A stretch of DNA of 64,000 bases, taken from assembly GCF_040892545.1 (NCBI RefSeq), contig NZ_CP156079.1, positions 3,321,501 to 3,385,500 on the forward strand, in the 5' to 3' direction. This stretch comes from Paracidovorax avenae. Its GTDB lineage: Bacteria; Pseudomonadota; Gammaproteobacteria; Burkholderiales; Burkholderiaceae_C. The notes beneath the pieces were generated by a model. The model was given only the letters and a program-made list of their open reading frames with translations, was not told where the DNA came from and searched no databases. Made by a program: the position numbers and the translations under genes. This document shows positions 9,744-21,212 of the stretch, piece after piece (the stretch's first letter is position 1; the number at the start of each line of letters is the position of its first letter).

Positions 9744-9771
9744 AAACAAGCCTTTCATAGCAGAACCCAAA

Positions 9772-9820
9772 GGTAATCCGCCCCTCCCAGGTCGGCTGTA
9801 GGCGGATGTCCCATATTACC
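9772..9820. repeat. Imperfect inverted repeat upstream of the elaB-like gene
   Basis: GGTAATCCGCC (9772-9782) faces GGCGGAT...ATTACC (9801-9820). It spans the likely promoter region of the DUF883 operon; TAATAT on the minus strand (9814-9819) could be its -10. Could be an operator or the terminator-like end of the convergent region. Low certainty. Confidence 0.35.
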
Positions 9821-9861
9821 GGCCACCATGAAGCATGAAACCGAAGCTCGCCGCGGAGCCC

Positions 9862-10965
9862 TCAGCCGCGCGCAGCAACCGTGACGTATTCCGCGATCGC
9901 CAGGCAACTGGTGAGCCCGGGCGATTCGATGCCGAACAGATGTACCAGCCCCGGCACCCCATGCATCGCGGGCCCCTGGATGAGGAAGTCGGCGGCCGGC
10001 TCGTGCGGCCCATGGATTTTTGGACGCATGCCCGCGTAAGCGGGCTGGAGCGCCCCGTCCTGCAAGGCCGGCCAGTATTTCCGCACCTCGGCATAGAACG
10101 CCTGGCCACGGGCAGGATCCACGGCGAGATCATCGCTGTCCGTGACCCATTCCACGTCCGGGCCGAACCTGGCCTGCCCTCCGAGATCGAGGGTCAGGTG
10201 CACGCCCAGGCCTGCCGCCTCGGGCACGGGATAGACCAGCCGCGAAAACGGAGCCCGGCCGGAAAGCGAGAAGTAGCTTCCCTTGGCGTAGTGGGCCGCA
10301 GGCACCATGTCGAACGGCGTGCCCGCGAAACGGCGAGCCACCGCCGGCGCCTGCAGACCGGCCGCGTTGATGACACAGCGGGCAAGCAGCCTCGTGCCGT
10401 CTTCGGCCTGCAGCATGATGCCGTCCGGCCCGCATTGCGCCGCGGAGAAAGCAGAGTTGAGTGCCACAATGCCGCCAGCGTGCTCCAGATCCCCCTGCAG
10501 CGCCAGCATGAGCGCATGGCTGTCCACGATGCCCGTGCTGGGCGACAGCAGCGCTCCGGCACACGCGAGGGCCGGCTCGAGCGCCACGGCCTCGTCACGG
10601 CCGAGGCGCTGCAAATCGGACACACCGTTGGCACGCGCGCGCGCCGCGATGCCATCCAGCGATGCGAGTTGCGAGGCTGAGGTGGCGACGATGAGCTTGC
10701 CGCACCGGCGATGCGGTACCCCGCGCTGCGCGCAGTAGGCATACAGGAGCTCCTTGCCCCGCACGCACAGCCGCGCCCTGAGCGAGCCCTGTGGATAGTA
10801 GATGCCCGCGTGGATGACTTCGCTGTTGCGGGAACTCGTGCCGGTGCCGATGGCCCCCGCGGCCTCCAGCACGAGCACTTCCCGGCCCTCCATGGCCAGC
10901 GCCCTGGCCACCGCGAGCCCCACCACGCCCGCGCCGATGACGACGCATTCGACCGCGTCGCTCAT
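9862..10965 (-). CDS. FAD-dependent oxidoreductase, L-2-hydroxyglutarate dehydrogenase-like
   Basis: Protein of 367 residues in the DAO superfamily. The FAD-binding motif [17 protein letters not shown] is at the N-terminus. It is followed by [21 protein letters not shown], the pattern seen in LhgO/L2HGDH enzymes (compare T-G-H-N-S-G-V-I-H-S-G-I-Y-Y). The C-terminal motif [16 protein letters not shown] is the usual second FAD contact. Start 10965 is fixed by a four-base ATGA overlap with the deacetylase gene upstream, so the two are co-translated. Substrate uncertain: L-2-hydroxyglutarate by family, but the operon partner suggests it may differ. Confidence 0.85.
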   Translation of the reverse strand: MSDAVECVVIGAGVVGLAVARALAMEGREVLVLEAAGAIGTGTSSRNSEVIHAGIYYPQGSLRARLCVRGKELLYAYCAQRGVPHRRCGKLIVATSASQLASLDGIAARARANGVSDLQRLGRDEAVALEPALACAGALLSPSTGIVDSHALMLALQGDLEHAGGIVALNSAFSAAQCGPDGIMLQAEDGTRLLARCVINAAGLQAPAVARRFAGTPFDMVPAAHYAKGSYFSLSGRAPFSRLVYPVPEAAGLGVHLTLDLGGQARFGPDVEWVTDSDDLAVDPARGQAFYAEVRKYWPALQDGALQPAYAGMRPKIHGPHEPAADFLIQGPAMHGVPGLVHLFGIESPGLTSCLAIAEYVTVAARG

Positions 10966-12032
10966 GGCCGCCCTTCCACTCCGGCACCGGCCGCCACGCG
11001 CTCGAAGCCCTGGAGCACATTGACCGCGTTCACGCCCAGTTCTGCCGCCGCGTATCCGCCTTCGAGCACGAAGACCGTCGGCAGCCCGAGGCGTGCGAGC
11101 CTGGCACCCACTTCGATGAAGTCCGGCGAGGACAGCGTGAACCGCGAGATGGGGTCTCCCTCGAACGTGTCGAGGCCCAGCGGCACGACCAGCGCCTGCG
11201 CCCCGCATTCCTCGACACGCGCGCAGGCCCGGTCGAGCGCGCCGAGCCAGTCGGGAAAGGCCGTTCCGGCCGGCAGCGGGATATTGCAATTGAAGCCTGC
11301 GCCCGCGCCCGCGCCGGTTTCGTCGGCATGCCCCAGATAGAACGGATACTCGGTCCGCGGGTCGCCATGGATGCTGATGCACATCACGTCGGAGCGTTCG
11401 TAGAAAATGCTTTGCGTGCCGTTGCCGTGGTGGTAATCCACGTCCAGCACGGCAACGCGGCGGGCAGTGCCGGCATCGAGCAGCCACTGGGCCGCCACGG
11501 CCGCATTGTTGAGAAAGCAATAACCGCCCATGAAGTCAGGCCCGGCGTGGTGGCCCGGCGGTCGGGTGCAGCAGAACGCGGCACGCGCTCCTCCCGCCAC
11601 CGCGGCCGCTGCGCTCGCGGCCGCGTCCGCGCCCGCCTTGGCTGCCGCCCAGGTGCCTTCGGACAGGGGCGAGCCGTTGTCCATGGAATACAGGCCCAGC
11701 CGCGCGACGAAGTTTTCGGGCTCGACATCGTCACGCAGCGTACGCACCGGCCACACCGAAGGAAACGGCTGCACTCCGGCATTGCGGACATCCAGCGACA
11801 GCCACTGCAGCCACGCCTCCTGTAGGAAGCGCAGGTAACGCGGCGCGTGCACACGTGCCAGGACGGCCTGGCTGTCCATGTCCGGAGCGCGCAGTGCGTA
11901 ACCCTGCTGGCGCAGCCGGGCTTCCACGTAATCGGCGCGGTCGGGCTTCTCGAAGCAGGGAACGCGCTCGCCCCGGAAGAACTCATGGACCGGCGCGTGG
12001 AGACGGTGCGAGGGGTTGTGGTAGATGATCAC
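10962..12032 (-). CDS. Histone-deacetylase-family amidohydrolase (GTG start)
   Basis: Protein of 356 residues in the class II HDAC-like / acetylpolyamine amidohydrolase family, zinc-dependent hydrolases that remove acetyl groups from amines. Key motifs: [15 protein letters not shown] (catalytic His pair), [15 protein letters not shown], and [17 protein letters not shown] carrying the zinc-binding Asp and His. Late glycines include VFVLEGGYA. The family N-terminus ([13 protein letters not shown]) directly follows a GTG at 12030-12032, which is chosen as the start. No ATG precedes it in a sensible position, and further upstream the frame runs through the tRNA genes. Its stop overlaps the FAD enzyme start. 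Natural substrate unknown. Confidence 0.9.
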   Translation of the reverse strand: MIIYHNPSHRLHAPVHEFFRGERVPCFEKPDRADYVEARLRQQGYALRAPDMDSQAVLARVHAPRYLRFLQEAWLQWLSLDVRNAGVQPFPSVWPVRTLRDDVEPENFVARLGLYSMDNGSPLSEGTWAAAKAGADAAASAAAAVAGGARAAFCCTRPPGHHAGPDFMGGYCFLNNAAVAAQWLLDAGTARRVAVLDVDYHHGNGTQSIFYERSDVMCISIHGDPRTEYPFYLGHADETGAGAGAGFNCNIPLPAGTAFPDWLGALDRACARVEECGAQALVVPLGLDTFEGDPISRFTLSSPDFIEVGARLARLGLPTVFVLEGGYAAAELGVNAVNVLQGFERVAAGAGVEGRP

Positions 12033-12130
12033 GGCAGTCTTGCGTCTGGCAGGAAGAAAGCCGGATTGTGGCCGAGGAGCAGTAGCCGCCGGCACCGGGA
12101 GCAGCACCTGGCTACCGGTGCACGCAAAGC

Positions 12131-12163
12131 AAAAACCCCCTGCGGGCAGGGCCTGCAGGGGGT
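12131..12163 (-). terminator. Rho-independent terminator after the tRNA-Val pair
   Basis: Stem CCCCCTGC / GCAGGGGG with an 11-base loop, followed on the minus strand by TTTTTG. It lies 7 bases beyond the CCA end of the second tRNA-Val. Confidence 0.85.
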
Positions 12164-12169
12164 CTGGAA

Positions 12170-12244
12170 TGGTGGGTGATACATGGATCGAACATGTGAC
12201 CCCTGCCGTGTGAAGGCAGTGCTCTACCGCTGAGCTAATCACCC
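12170..12244 (-). tRNA. tRNA-Val (anticodon CAC), copy 2
   Basis: Complete cloverleaf on the minus strand, 75 bases with encoded CCA. Acceptor GGGTGAT pairs with ATCACCC. The anticodon arm is CTGCC-TTCACAC-GGCAG, giving anticodon CAC (reads GUG). The T-arm loop contains TTCGATC. It is identical base for base to the copy at 12289-12363. Confidence 0.95.
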
Positions 12245-12288
12245 ATTCCGGAAGAACCACCTGCAAGGCAGGCCATCCGGATCAAAAC

Positions 12289-12363
12289 TGGTGGGTGATA
12301 CATGGATCGAACATGTGACCCCTGCCGTGTGAAGGCAGTGCTCTACCGCTGAGCTAATCACCC
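12289..12363 (-). tRNA. tRNA-Val (anticodon CAC), copy 1
   Basis: Same 75-base tRNA with encoded CCA as its neighbour, 44 bases upstream of it in transcription order. Acceptor GGGTGAT/ATCACCC and anticodon loop TTCACAC are intact. It begins 27 bases beyond the dnaQ stop, so read-through from dnaQ or an own promoter in that gap are both possible. Confidence 0.95.
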
Positions 12364-12390
12364 CAGTGCCGTTGTTGCGGCAGCCCATGA

Positions 12391-13122
12391 TTATGGCATA
12401 GCTTTTTGGCTGTCCGAAGAAATTTTCCAAATAGTTTTGCCGCCGCTGGCCTTGTCGATCTGGGCCAGGACTTCGTCGTGCGCAGCCAGCTCCTGCTCGC
12501 TGGCCAGGAGCACCGGCAGCGTGAAGGCCGAAAGGTCCACCGGCGCCAGGCGCACGGCGGTCTCGTCGCCCTCCTCCGCGTCGTCGGAGATCAGCAGCGC
12601 ATCCTGGCCGCGCGTGAGGTTGATGTAGACATCGGCCAGCAGCTCCGCGTCCAGCAGTGCCCCGTGCAGCGTACGACCGGAGTTGTCCACGCCCAGCCGG
12701 TCGCACAGCGCGTCCAGCGAGTTGCGCTTGCCCGGGTACATCTCCTTGGCCATCACCAGCGTGTCCGTCACGCTCTCGACGTAGCTGGTGAACGCGGGAC
12801 GGCCCGTCAGCTCCAGCTCCTTGTTCAGGAAGCCCACGTCGAAGGCCGCGTTGTGGATGATGATTTCCGCGCCCTGGAGATACTCCAGGATCTCGTCCAC
12901 CACCTCGGCGAACTTGGGCTTGTCCTTCAGGAACTCATTGCTGATGCCGTGCACCTTCAGCGCGTCCTCGTGGCTGTCGCGCTCGGGGTTGAAGTACAGG
13001 TGCAGGTTGTTGCCGGTCAGCTTGCGGTTCAACAGCTCCACGCATCCCAGTTCGATGATGCGGTCGCCGCCCTCCGCAGACAGGCCCGTGGTTTCGGTAT
13101 CGAGAACGATCTGCCGCGTCAT
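12391..13122 (-). CDS. dnaQ: DNA polymerase III epsilon subunit (proofreading exonuclease)
   Basis: The 3'-5' exonuclease of the replicative polymerase core, 243 residues. Exo I is VLDTETTGLSAEGGDRIIELG near the N-terminus (catalytic Asp/Glu), Exo II is IIHNAAFDVGFLNKEL, and Exo III-epsilon is LHGALLDAELLADVYINL with the catalytic His and Asp. The C-terminal tail, which binds the alpha subunit in the family, is divergent, as usual. The start is placed at 13122 (MTRQIVLDTETTG); six upstream in-frame codons exist but are not conserved in the family. It follows the isc operon on the same strand, 58 bases after fdx. Confidence 0.97.
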   Translation of the reverse strand: MTRQIVLDTETTGLSAEGGDRIIELGCVELLNRKLTGNNLHLYFNPERDSHEDALKVHGISNEFLKDKPKFAEVVDEILEYLQGAEIIIHNAAFDVGFLNKELELTGRPAFTSYVESVTDTLVMAKEMYPGKRNSLDALCDRLGVDNSGRTLHGALLDAELLADVYINLTRGQDALLISDDAEEGDETAVRLAPVDLSAFTLPVLLASEQELAAHDEVLAQIDKASGGKTIWKISSDSQKAMP

Positions 13123-13180
13123 GCCCGGGCTCCTGCACATGCCGCGGTACCGACCGGGCGGAATTCAGCCTGGGCCTGCA

Positions 13181-13519
13181 TCAGTGGTTCTCCTTGGCAT
13201 GGTTGATCGTGTACTTCGGAATCTCCACCGTCACGTCCTTCTGCGCAAGGATCGCCTGGCAGGACAGCCGCGACTGCGGCTCGAGCCCCCAGGCCCGGTC
13301 GAGCAGGTCTTCTTCCTCTTCCTCGGCCTGGTTGAGCGACTCGTAGCCCTGCCGCACGATCACATGGCAGGTGGTGCAGGCGCAGCTCATGTCGCAGGCG
13401 TGCTCGATCTTGATGCCATTGTCCAGCAGGGCTTCGCAGATCGAGGTGCCCGCGGGCGCGCTCACCTCGGTGCCGGCAGGACAGTATTCGGGATGGGGCA
13501 GTATCTTGATGACAGGCAT
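13181..13519 (-). CDS. fdx: ISC-type [2Fe-2S] ferredoxin
   Basis: Adrenodoxin-type ferredoxin of 112 residues that supplies electrons during iron-sulphur cluster assembly in the cytosol. The cluster ligands are Cys42, Cys48, Cys51 and Cys87, in the spacing C-x5-C-x2-C ... C (ACDMSCACTTCH and RLSCQ). An acidic patch QAEEEEEDLLD is the expected partner-binding surface. Last isc gene here: no iscX is seen between it and dnaQ. Confidence 0.98.
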   Translation of the reverse strand: MPVIKILPHPEYCPAGTEVSAPAGTSICEALLDNGIKIEHACDMSCACTTCHVIVRQGYESLNQAEEEEEDLLDRAWGLEPQSRLSCQAILAQKDVTVEIPKYTINHAKENH

Positions 13520-13553
13520 GTCGTGGGCTGGCTTGAAAGGATGTTCTGGTGTC

Positions 13554-15416
13554 TCAGAGGCTCTGGACGCTCTTGCCGGCCAGCGCCTGCTGGATGCCCC
13601 GGTTCATGCGCCGGGCGGCGAAAGCTTCCGTGCCCCGGGCGAGGGCCTGGGTCGCGGCATCGATGGCGGAGGCATCTTCATGCTCGCGCACCGCCTCCAA
13701 TGCCTGCACGAGCGCATCGATGGACTGGCGCTCGGCCGGCGGCAGGATATCGCCATCGGCCTCCAGCGCCGTGCGGGTGGCCATGAGCATGCGGTCCGCC
13801 TCCACGCGGGCCTCGACCAGCGCACGGGCGCGCATGTCCTCGCCCGCCGTGGCGAAACCTTCCTGCAGCATGCGCGCGATCTGGTCATCGGACAGGCCGT
13901 AGGACGGCTTGACGTCCACCCGCGCTTCGACCCCCGTGCTCTGCTCGCGCGCGCTCACGCCCAGCAGGCCATCGGCATCCACCGTGAAAGTGACGCGGAT
14001 GCGCGCTGCTCCCGCCGCCATCGGCGGGATGCCGCGCAGTTCGAAGCGCGCCAGGCTGCGGCAATCCGCGACCAGGTCCCGCTCGCCCTGCACCACATGG
14101 ATGGCCAGGGCCGTCTGGCCGTCCTTGTAGGTGGTGAAGTCCTGGGCCTTGGCGGTGGGAATGGTCTCGTTGCGCGAGATGATGCGCTCGACGAGCCCTC
14201 CCATGGTTTCGATGCCCAGCGACAGCGGGATCACGTCCAGCAACAGCATGTCCCCTGCCGGGTCGTTGCCGGCGAGCTGGTGGGCCTGGATGGCTGCGCC
14301 CAGGGCGACCACTTCGTCCGGATTCAGGTTGTTCAAGGGCTCGGTGCCGAAGAACGCGGCTACCGCGCGCTGGATCTGCGGCATGCGGGTGGACCCGCCG
14401 ACCATCACGACGCCCTGGATGTCTTCCCGCTGCAGGCGCGCATCCCGCAGGGCCCGGCGCACCGCGGCCAGCGTGCGCTCCGTCAGCGCCGACGTGATGG
14501 CGTCGAAATCACTGCGGAGCACGTCCAGCCGGACCTCTCTGCCGCCGATGCGCGCCGAGAACAACGCGCTCTCCGCGGCCGTCAGCCCTTCCTTGCAGGC
14601 CCGGGCCGCGATGCGCGCGGCCGCCTTGTCCTGCGCGCTTTCTGCCCGGATATCCAGCCGCTGCAGCGCCCACTCCGCCAGCGCGGCATCGTAGTCGTCA
14701 CCGCCGAGCGCGGAATCACCACCGGTGGCGATCACCTCGAACACACCCTGCGTCAGGCGCAGGATGGAGATGTCGAAGGTTCCACCACCCAGGTCATAGA
14801 CCGCATAGACGCCCTCGCTGGCATTGTCCAGGCCGTAGGCAATGGCCGCAGCCGTGGGTTCGTTGATGAGGCGCAGCAGGTTCAGGCCCGCCAGACGGGC
14901 GGCATCCTTGGTCGCCTGCCGCTGCGCGTCGTCGAAATAGGCAGGCACGGTGATCACCGCGCCGTACAGGTCGTCGTCGAAGGTGTCCTCGGCACGGTGG
15001 CGCAGTTCGGCCAGGATCTCCGCACTCACTTCGACGGGCGACTTCACCCCGTCCACGGTTTGCATAGCCACCATGTCGCCTTCCTGGCCGGGAACGAAGG
15101 CGTAGGGCAGGCGCTCGGGGTGGTCGATATCCTTGAGCCCGCGGCCCATGAAGCGCTTGACAGACACCAGGGTGTTGGCGGCGTCTTCCGACCGGGAGTC
15201 CATGGCCGCGTAGCCGATCTGCCGACGCCCCTGGGGCAGGTAGCGCACCACCGAAGGCAGCAGCAACCGGCCCTCGGCATCCGGCAGGCACTCCGCGGCA
15301 CCATTGCGCACGGCGGCCACCAGCGAGTGGGTCGTACCGAGATCGATACCGACCGCGATGCGGCGCTGGTGGGGATTCGGGGACTGGCCGGGTTCGGAAA
15401 TCTGCAGAAGCGCCAT
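13554..15416 (-). CDS. hscA: HscA, Hsp70-class chaperone for Fe-S assembly
   Basis: ATP-dependent chaperone of 620 residues that, with HscB, releases clusters from IscU. The start [19 protein letters not shown] matches the conserved HscA N-terminus, so 15416 is chosen over 28 additional upstream codons. ATPase landmarks: [15 protein letters not shown] (phosphate 1), [14 protein letters not shown] (phosphate 2) and [12 protein letters not shown] (adenosine motif). The substrate-binding half lies after residue about 385. It sits between hscB and fdx in the standard isc order. Confidence 0.98.
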   Translation of the reverse strand: MALLQISEPGQSPNPHQRRIAVGIDLGTTHSLVAAVRNGAAECLPDAEGRLLLPSVVRYLPQGRRQIGYAAMDSRSEDAANTLVSVKRFMGRGLKDIDHPERLPYAFVPGQEGDMVAMQTVDGVKSPVEVSAEILAELRHRAEDTFDDDLYGAVITVPAYFDDAQRQATKDAARLAGLNLLRLINEPTAAAIAYGLDNASEGVYAVYDLGGGTFDISILRLTQGVFEVIATGGDSALGGDDYDAALAEWALQRLDIRAESAQDKAAARIAARACKEGLTAAESALFSARIGGREVRLDVLRSDFDAITSALTERTLAAVRRALRDARLQREDIQGVVMVGGSTRMPQIQRAVAAFFGTEPLNNLNPDEVVALGAAIQAHQLAGNDPAGDMLLLDVIPLSLGIETMGGLVERIISRNETIPTAKAQDFTTYKDGQTALAIHVVQGERDLVADCRSLARFELRGIPPMAAGAARIRVTFTVDADGLLGVSAREQSTGVEARVDVKPSYGLSDDQIARMLQEGFATAGEDMRARALVEARVEADRMLMATRTALEADGDILPPAERQSIDALVQALEAVREHEDASAIDAATQALARGTEAFAARRMNRGIQQALAGKSVQSL

Positions 15417-15527
15417 GGTGGTGGTAACGGGCAAGCCGGACGGGAAAATGGGCCGCGAAGGCGCCATGGTCCAAAAAAAATGGAAAACGCGCGAGGCCAT
15501 GCGGGCCTCGCGAAAGGAGCAAGAGGG

Positions 15528-16046
15528 CTATTGTTCCAGTTGCTCCCGGCGGCGATCGATATCGAGCGCAAAGCGCTCAATGAACATAAGGCCTCTGACA
15601 GCCCCCGCCGCGGCCGCATAGTCCTGGCGTGCGTCGATCAGTTCGCCGCAGCGATCCAGTGCGTCGCCACGGGCCTGCCGCACCTCCGCCTCCAGGCGGT
15701 CGATGGCGGCCCCGTCGGCGGCCTCGTCGAGGGCTTCGCGCCACTCCATCTGCTGCATCAGGAATGCCGCCGGCATGGCCGTGTTGTCCTCTGCCTGGAT
15801 GGGTGCACCGTGGAGTTCGCACAGGTAGGCCGCCCGGCGGATCGGATCCTTCAGGCGCTGGTAGGCCTCGTTGATGCGCACGGACCATTGCATTGCCACC
15901 CTCTGGGCCGCCGCGCCCTGCGCCGCGAAGCGGTCGGGATGGGCCTCCCGCTGCAGGGCTTTCCAGCGGGCATCGATCGCCGGGCGCTCCTGGGCGAAGC
16001 GCCTGGGCAGGTCGAAAAGCTCGAAATCGTCGGATTGCAGATTCAT
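15528..16046 (-). CDS. hscB: HscB, J-domain co-chaperone
   Basis: J-protein of 172 residues that delivers IscU to HscA and stimulates its ATPase. The N-terminal J domain (about 8-78) contains the obligatory HPD in REAHPDRFAA and the helix INEAYQRLKDPIRRAAYLCEL. The C-terminal three-helix domain (about 90-172) is the IscU-binding part. Start 16046 (MNLQSDDFELFDLP) matches the family N-terminus. Gap of 111 bases to hscA, 92 bases from iscA. Confidence 0.96.
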   Translation of the reverse strand: MNLQSDDFELFDLPRRFAQERPAIDARWKALQREAHPDRFAAQGAAAQRVAMQWSVRINEAYQRLKDPIRRAAYLCELHGAPIQAEDNTAMPAAFLMQQMEWREALDEAADGAAIDRLEAEVRQARGDALDRCGELIDARQDYAAAAGAVRGLMFIERFALDIDRRREQLEQ

Positions 16047-16138
16047 GTCAAGAAAAAAACCGCCAGCACACCTGCGATGGCGGTTCGTCATGGTCCATGC
16101 CGGCGACACCGGCAGAAACGCCCGGAGGGCCGGACGGT

Positions 16139-16462
16139 TCAGACGCGGAAACTTTCCCCGCAACCGCAGCGGTCGCGCTCGTTGGGATTGTTGAAGCGAA
16201 AACCTTCGTTCAATCCTTCCCGCACGAAATCCAGCTGCGTGCCGTCGATGTACGCGAGGCTCTTCGGGTCGATCAGCACCTTGACGCCGTGGTCCTCGAA
16301 GATCACGTCCTCGGGTTCGGGCGCATCGACATACTCCAGCTTGTAGGCCAGGCCGGAGCAACCGGTGGTCTTCACCCCCAGACGCACGCCCAGGCCCTTG
16401 CCCCTGCGGGACAGGTACCGGCTGACGTGCCGCGCTGCGGCTTCCGTGAGAGTGATCGCCAT
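16139..16462 (-). CDS. iscA: IscA, A-type Fe-S carrier
   Basis: Cytosolic A-type carrier of 107 residues that receives iron or clusters and passes them to apoproteins. All three conserved cysteines are present: Cys35 in TTGCSGLAY and Cys99/Cys101 in the C-terminal CGCGESF. It starts 6 bases after the iscU stop, so it is tightly coupled. Confidence 0.98.
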   Translation of the reverse strand: MAITLTEAAARHVSRYLSRRGKGLGVRLGVKTTGCSGLAYKLEYVDAPEPEDVIFEDHGVKVLIDPKSLAYIDGTQLDFVREGLNEGFRFNNPNERDRCGCGESFRV

Positions 16463-16468
16463 GGCCGG

Positions 16469-16867
16469 TCAGGCTCCCGCCAGGGCCGAGTGCTTGGCCT
16501 TGTAGTCCTGCACGGCGGCCTTGATCGCATCCTCGGCAAGGATGGAGCAATGGATCTTGACCGGCGGCAACGCCAGTTCCTGGGCGATCTCGGCGTTCTT
16601 GAGCGCCGCCGCCTCGTCCAGCGTCTTGCCCTTCACCCATTCGGTGACCAGGGACGAGGACGCGATGGCCGAGCCGCAGCCATACGTCTTGAACCGTGCG
16701 TCCTCGATCACGCCGGTTTCCGGGTTCACCTTGATCTGCAGCTTCATCACGTCGCCACAGGCGGGGGCGCCCACCATGCCGGTGCCCACGGAATCGTCGC
16801 TCTTGTCGAACGAACCCACGTTGCGGGGGTTTTCGTAATGGTCGATGACCTTGTCGGAGTAAGCCAT
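16469..16867 (-). CDS. iscU: IscU, Fe-S cluster scaffold
   Basis: Scaffold of 132 residues on which IscS-derived sulphur and iron form a [2Fe-2S] cluster. Ligands Cys37 (GAPACGDVM), Cys64 (YGCGSAIASSS) and Cys107 (KIHCSILAEDA) are all present, with the stabilising Asp39. The HscA recognition motif LPPVK is at 100-104. It is 39 bases downstream of iscS. Confidence 0.99.
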   Translation of the reverse strand: MAYSDKVIDHYENPRNVGSFDKSDDSVGTGMVGAPACGDVMKLQIKVNPETGVIEDARFKTYGCGSAIASSSLVTEWVKGKTLDEAAALKNAEIAQELALPPVKIHCSILAEDAIKAAVQDYKAKHSALAGA

Positions 16868-16906
16868 GATTTCTACCTGCCTTTCACTTCTTCGCGGCTG
16901 CCGGGA

Positions 16907-18127
16907 TCAGTGGGCAGCCCATTGGATGGAGCTGATGTCCACGCCATCCTTGTACATTTCCCACAGGGGGCTCAGTTCGCGCAGCTTGGCGACGTTGTGG
17001 CGGATGGAGGACACCGCGAAATCGATCTCCTCCTCGGTGGTGAACCGGCCGATCGTCATGCGCAGGCTGCTGTGCGCCAGTTCGTCGCTGCGGCCCAGCG
17101 CGCGCAGCACGTAGCTGGGCTCCAGGCTCGCGGAGGTGCATGCGGAGCCCGACGACACCGCCAGCCCCTTGATGCCCATGATCAGCGACTCGCCTTCGAC
17201 GAAGTTGAAGCTGATGTTGAGGTTGTGCGGCACGCGGCGCTCGAGGTCGCCGTTCACGAACACCTGCTCGATGTCGGTCAGCCCGTCGAGCAGGCGCTTC
17301 TGCAGCACGCGCACCTTGGCGAGGTCCTGCGCCATTTCTTCCCGGGCGATGCGGAAGGCTTCGCCCATGCCGACGATCTGGTGGGTCGGCAGTGTGCCGG
17401 ACCGCATGCCGCGCTCGTGCCCGCCGCCGTGCATCTGCGCCTCCAGGCGCACCCGGGGCTTGCGGCGCACATAGAGCGCGCCGATGCCCTTGGGGCCGTA
17501 GGTCTTGTGCGAAGCCAGGCTCATGAGGTCCACCGGCAGGGTCTGCAGGTCGATCTCCACCTTGCCGGTGGCCTGGGCCGCATCGACGTGGAAGATCACG
17601 CCCTTCTCGCGGCACAGCGCGCCGATCGCGGGAATGTCCTGGATGACGCCGATCTCGTTGTTCACGAACATCACGCTCAGCAGGATCGTGTCGGGACGGA
17701 TGGCCGCCTTCAGCACCTCGAAGTCGAGCAGGCCGTTTTCCTGCACGTCCAGGTAGGTGACCTCGAAGCCCTGGCGCTCCATCTCGCGCATGGTGTCGAG
17801 AACGGCCTTGTGTTCCGTCTTGACGGTGATGAGGTGCTTGCCCTTGCCCTTGTAGAACTGGCCGGCGCCCTTGATGGCGAGGTTGTTGGACTCGGTGGCA
17901 CCACTGGTCCAGACGATTTCGCGCGGGTCCGCATGGATGAGCGCAGCGACATCGGCACGCGCCTTTTCCACGGCCTCCTCGGCTTCCCAGCCCCACGCAT
18001 GGCTGCGCGACGCGGGGTTGCCGAAGTGCTCGCGCAACCAGGGGATCATGGCGTCCACCACGCGCGGATCGACCGGCGTCGTGGCTCCATAGTCCAGGTA
18101 GATTGGGAAATGCGGTGTCATGTCCAT
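16907..18127 (-). CDS. iscS: IscS cysteine desulfurase
   Basis: PLP enzyme of 406 residues that converts cysteine to alanine and holds the sulphur as a persulphide for IscU and tRNA thiolation. The PLP lysine is Lys208 in [12 protein letters not shown]. The active-site cysteine is Cys330 in [14 protein letters not shown], the long-loop form typical of group I NifS/Isc[12 protein letters not shown] is the PLP-pyridine contact. Starts at 18127 or two codons later (18121) are both possible; neither has a strong ribosome-binding site. 96 bases downstream of iscR. Confidence 0.98.
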   Translation of the reverse strand: MDMTPHFPIYLDYGATTPVDPRVVDAMIPWLREHFGNPASRSHAWGWEAEEAVEKARADVAALIHADPREIVWTSGATESNNLAIKGAGQFYKGKGKHLITVKTEHKAVLDTMREMERQGFEVTYLDVQENGLLDFEVLKAAIRPDTILLSVMFVNNEIGVIQDIPAIGALCREKGVIFHVDAAQATGKVEIDLQTLPVDLMSLASHKTYGPKGIGALYVRRKPRVRLEAQMHGGGHERGMRSGTLPTHQIVGMGEAFRIAREEMAQDLAKVRVLQKRLLDGLTDIEQVFVNGDLERRVPHNLNISFNFVEGESLIMGIKGLAVSSGSACTSASLEPSYVLRALGRSDELAHSSLRMTIGRFTTEEEIDFAVSSIRHNVAKLRELSPLWEMYKDGVDISSIQWAAH

Positions 18128-18223
18128 GGCTGGCTCAGTAAATGTCTGGCTGGCGAATCGTGGCGACGGGATCGGCCCTGGCGGAGCCGGCCCCGAACCC
18201 CGGGGTCGCCCGGGCCGTCGGGT

Positions 18224-18760
18224 TCAGGATTTGGCGAATGCGTTGCCCAGGGCGAACACGGAGTTGGGTGCATTCACGCGGATGGGCTTGACCACCGGCG
18301 TCGTGGAAATGGCGCGGCGGACCACCGGCTTGTCCTCGATCTGCACACCCTTGGCGATCTGGTCGTCCACCAGCTTCTGCAGCGTGACGGAGTCCAGGAA
18401 CTCGACCATGCGCTGGTTCAGGGAAGCCCACAGTTCGTGCGTCATGCAGCGGCCGGCCTCGCCCAGGCAGTTTTCCTTGCCGCCGCATTGCGTGGCATCG
18501 ATGGGCTCGTCCACCGACACGATGATGTCGGCGACGGTGATGTCGGCCGCCTTGCGGGCCAGGGTGTAGCCGCCGCCCGGGCCGCGGGTGGATTCGACGA
18601 GTTCATGGCGGCGCAGCTTGCCGAAGAGCTGCTCCAGGTACGACAGCGAGATCTGCTGGCGCTGGCTGATCGCCGCCAGCGTGACGGGACCATTGTTCTG
18701 GCGGAGGGCCAGGTCGATCATTGCGGTGACCGCGAAACGGCCTTTGGTAGTGAGACGCAT
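18224..18760 (-). CDS. iscR: IscR, Rrf2-family Fe-S sensing repressor
   Basis: Transcription factor of 178 residues that binds a [2Fe-2S] cluster and represses its own isc operon when clusters are plentiful. The winged helix (about 1-75) starts MRLTTKGRFAVTAMIDLA. Cluster ligands are Cys92, Cys98 and Cys105 in QCGGKENCLGEAGRC, with His108 in CMTHELW as the likely fourth ligand. It is the first gene of the isc operon. Start 18760 follows AAAGGAGC. A candidate promoter lies 165-200 bases upstream. Confidence 0.98.
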   Translation of the reverse strand: MRLTTKGRFAVTAMIDLALRQNNGPVTLAAISQRQQISLSYLEQLFGKLRRHELVESTRGPGGGYTLARKAADITVADIIVSVDEPIDATQCGGKENCLGEAGRCMTHELWASLNQRMVEFLDSVTLQKLVDDQIAKGVQIEDKPVVRRAISTTPVVKPIRVNAPNSVFALGNAFAKS

Positions 18761-18932
18761 CGCAAGCTCCTTTGCTAGCTTGTCCGTTATAGAAATGCCG
18801 GAACCCGATGGCAGTGGGCATACCGCAGAGGTTGCCGGCTCGTCTCCGCCCCTACACTCCCGCGCGAAGCCCCGGTGGACGGGGAGCACGGGAGCCCTTC
18901 TTCGTGGGCTGTTTTCTTGAGTGTTGTGCCCA

Positions 18933-18961
18933 AGTATAGCACAAAACCCTATTGTTTTTGT
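18933..18961 (-). promoter_or_regulatory. Candidate iscR promoter with overlapping palindrome
   Basis: A good -10 (TATACT on the minus strand, 18933-18938) lies about 170 bases upstream of iscR. Directly upstream is a perfect inverted repeat ACAAAA-N9-TTTTGT (18941-18961) that would cover the -35 region, where no TTGACA match exists. A poor -35 with an operator over it would fit a regulated promoter. The repeat does not match the enterobacterial IscR type 1 consensus, so assignment to IscR is only a guess. Confidence 0.45.
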
Positions 18962-19017
18962 CGGGTAACAAAACCCATCAGTCACCTTTTCGCCCAGGCG
19001 GCACCCGCCCCTTCCGT

Positions 19018-21120
<2,103 letters not shown>

Positions 21121-21212
21121 GGTGGAGCCCTTAAAATCGGGGCGACCTGGCAGAGTACAACAGGCCCGGTCTCCCGTTCCGACATCCTTCGTCGATACCC
21201 CAAGGAAACTCC

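Noticed and set aside
18770..18800. Second iscR promoter / IscR type 1 site at TATAACGGAC
   Set aside because: Only half of the consensus matches and no -35 is present; kept only as a weak alternative to the upstream promoter.
21121..21212. LexA (SOS) box upstream of uvrB
   Set aside because: Only CTG-N11-CAG is present; the accepted site is CTG-N10-CAG, so the spacing is wrong by one base.
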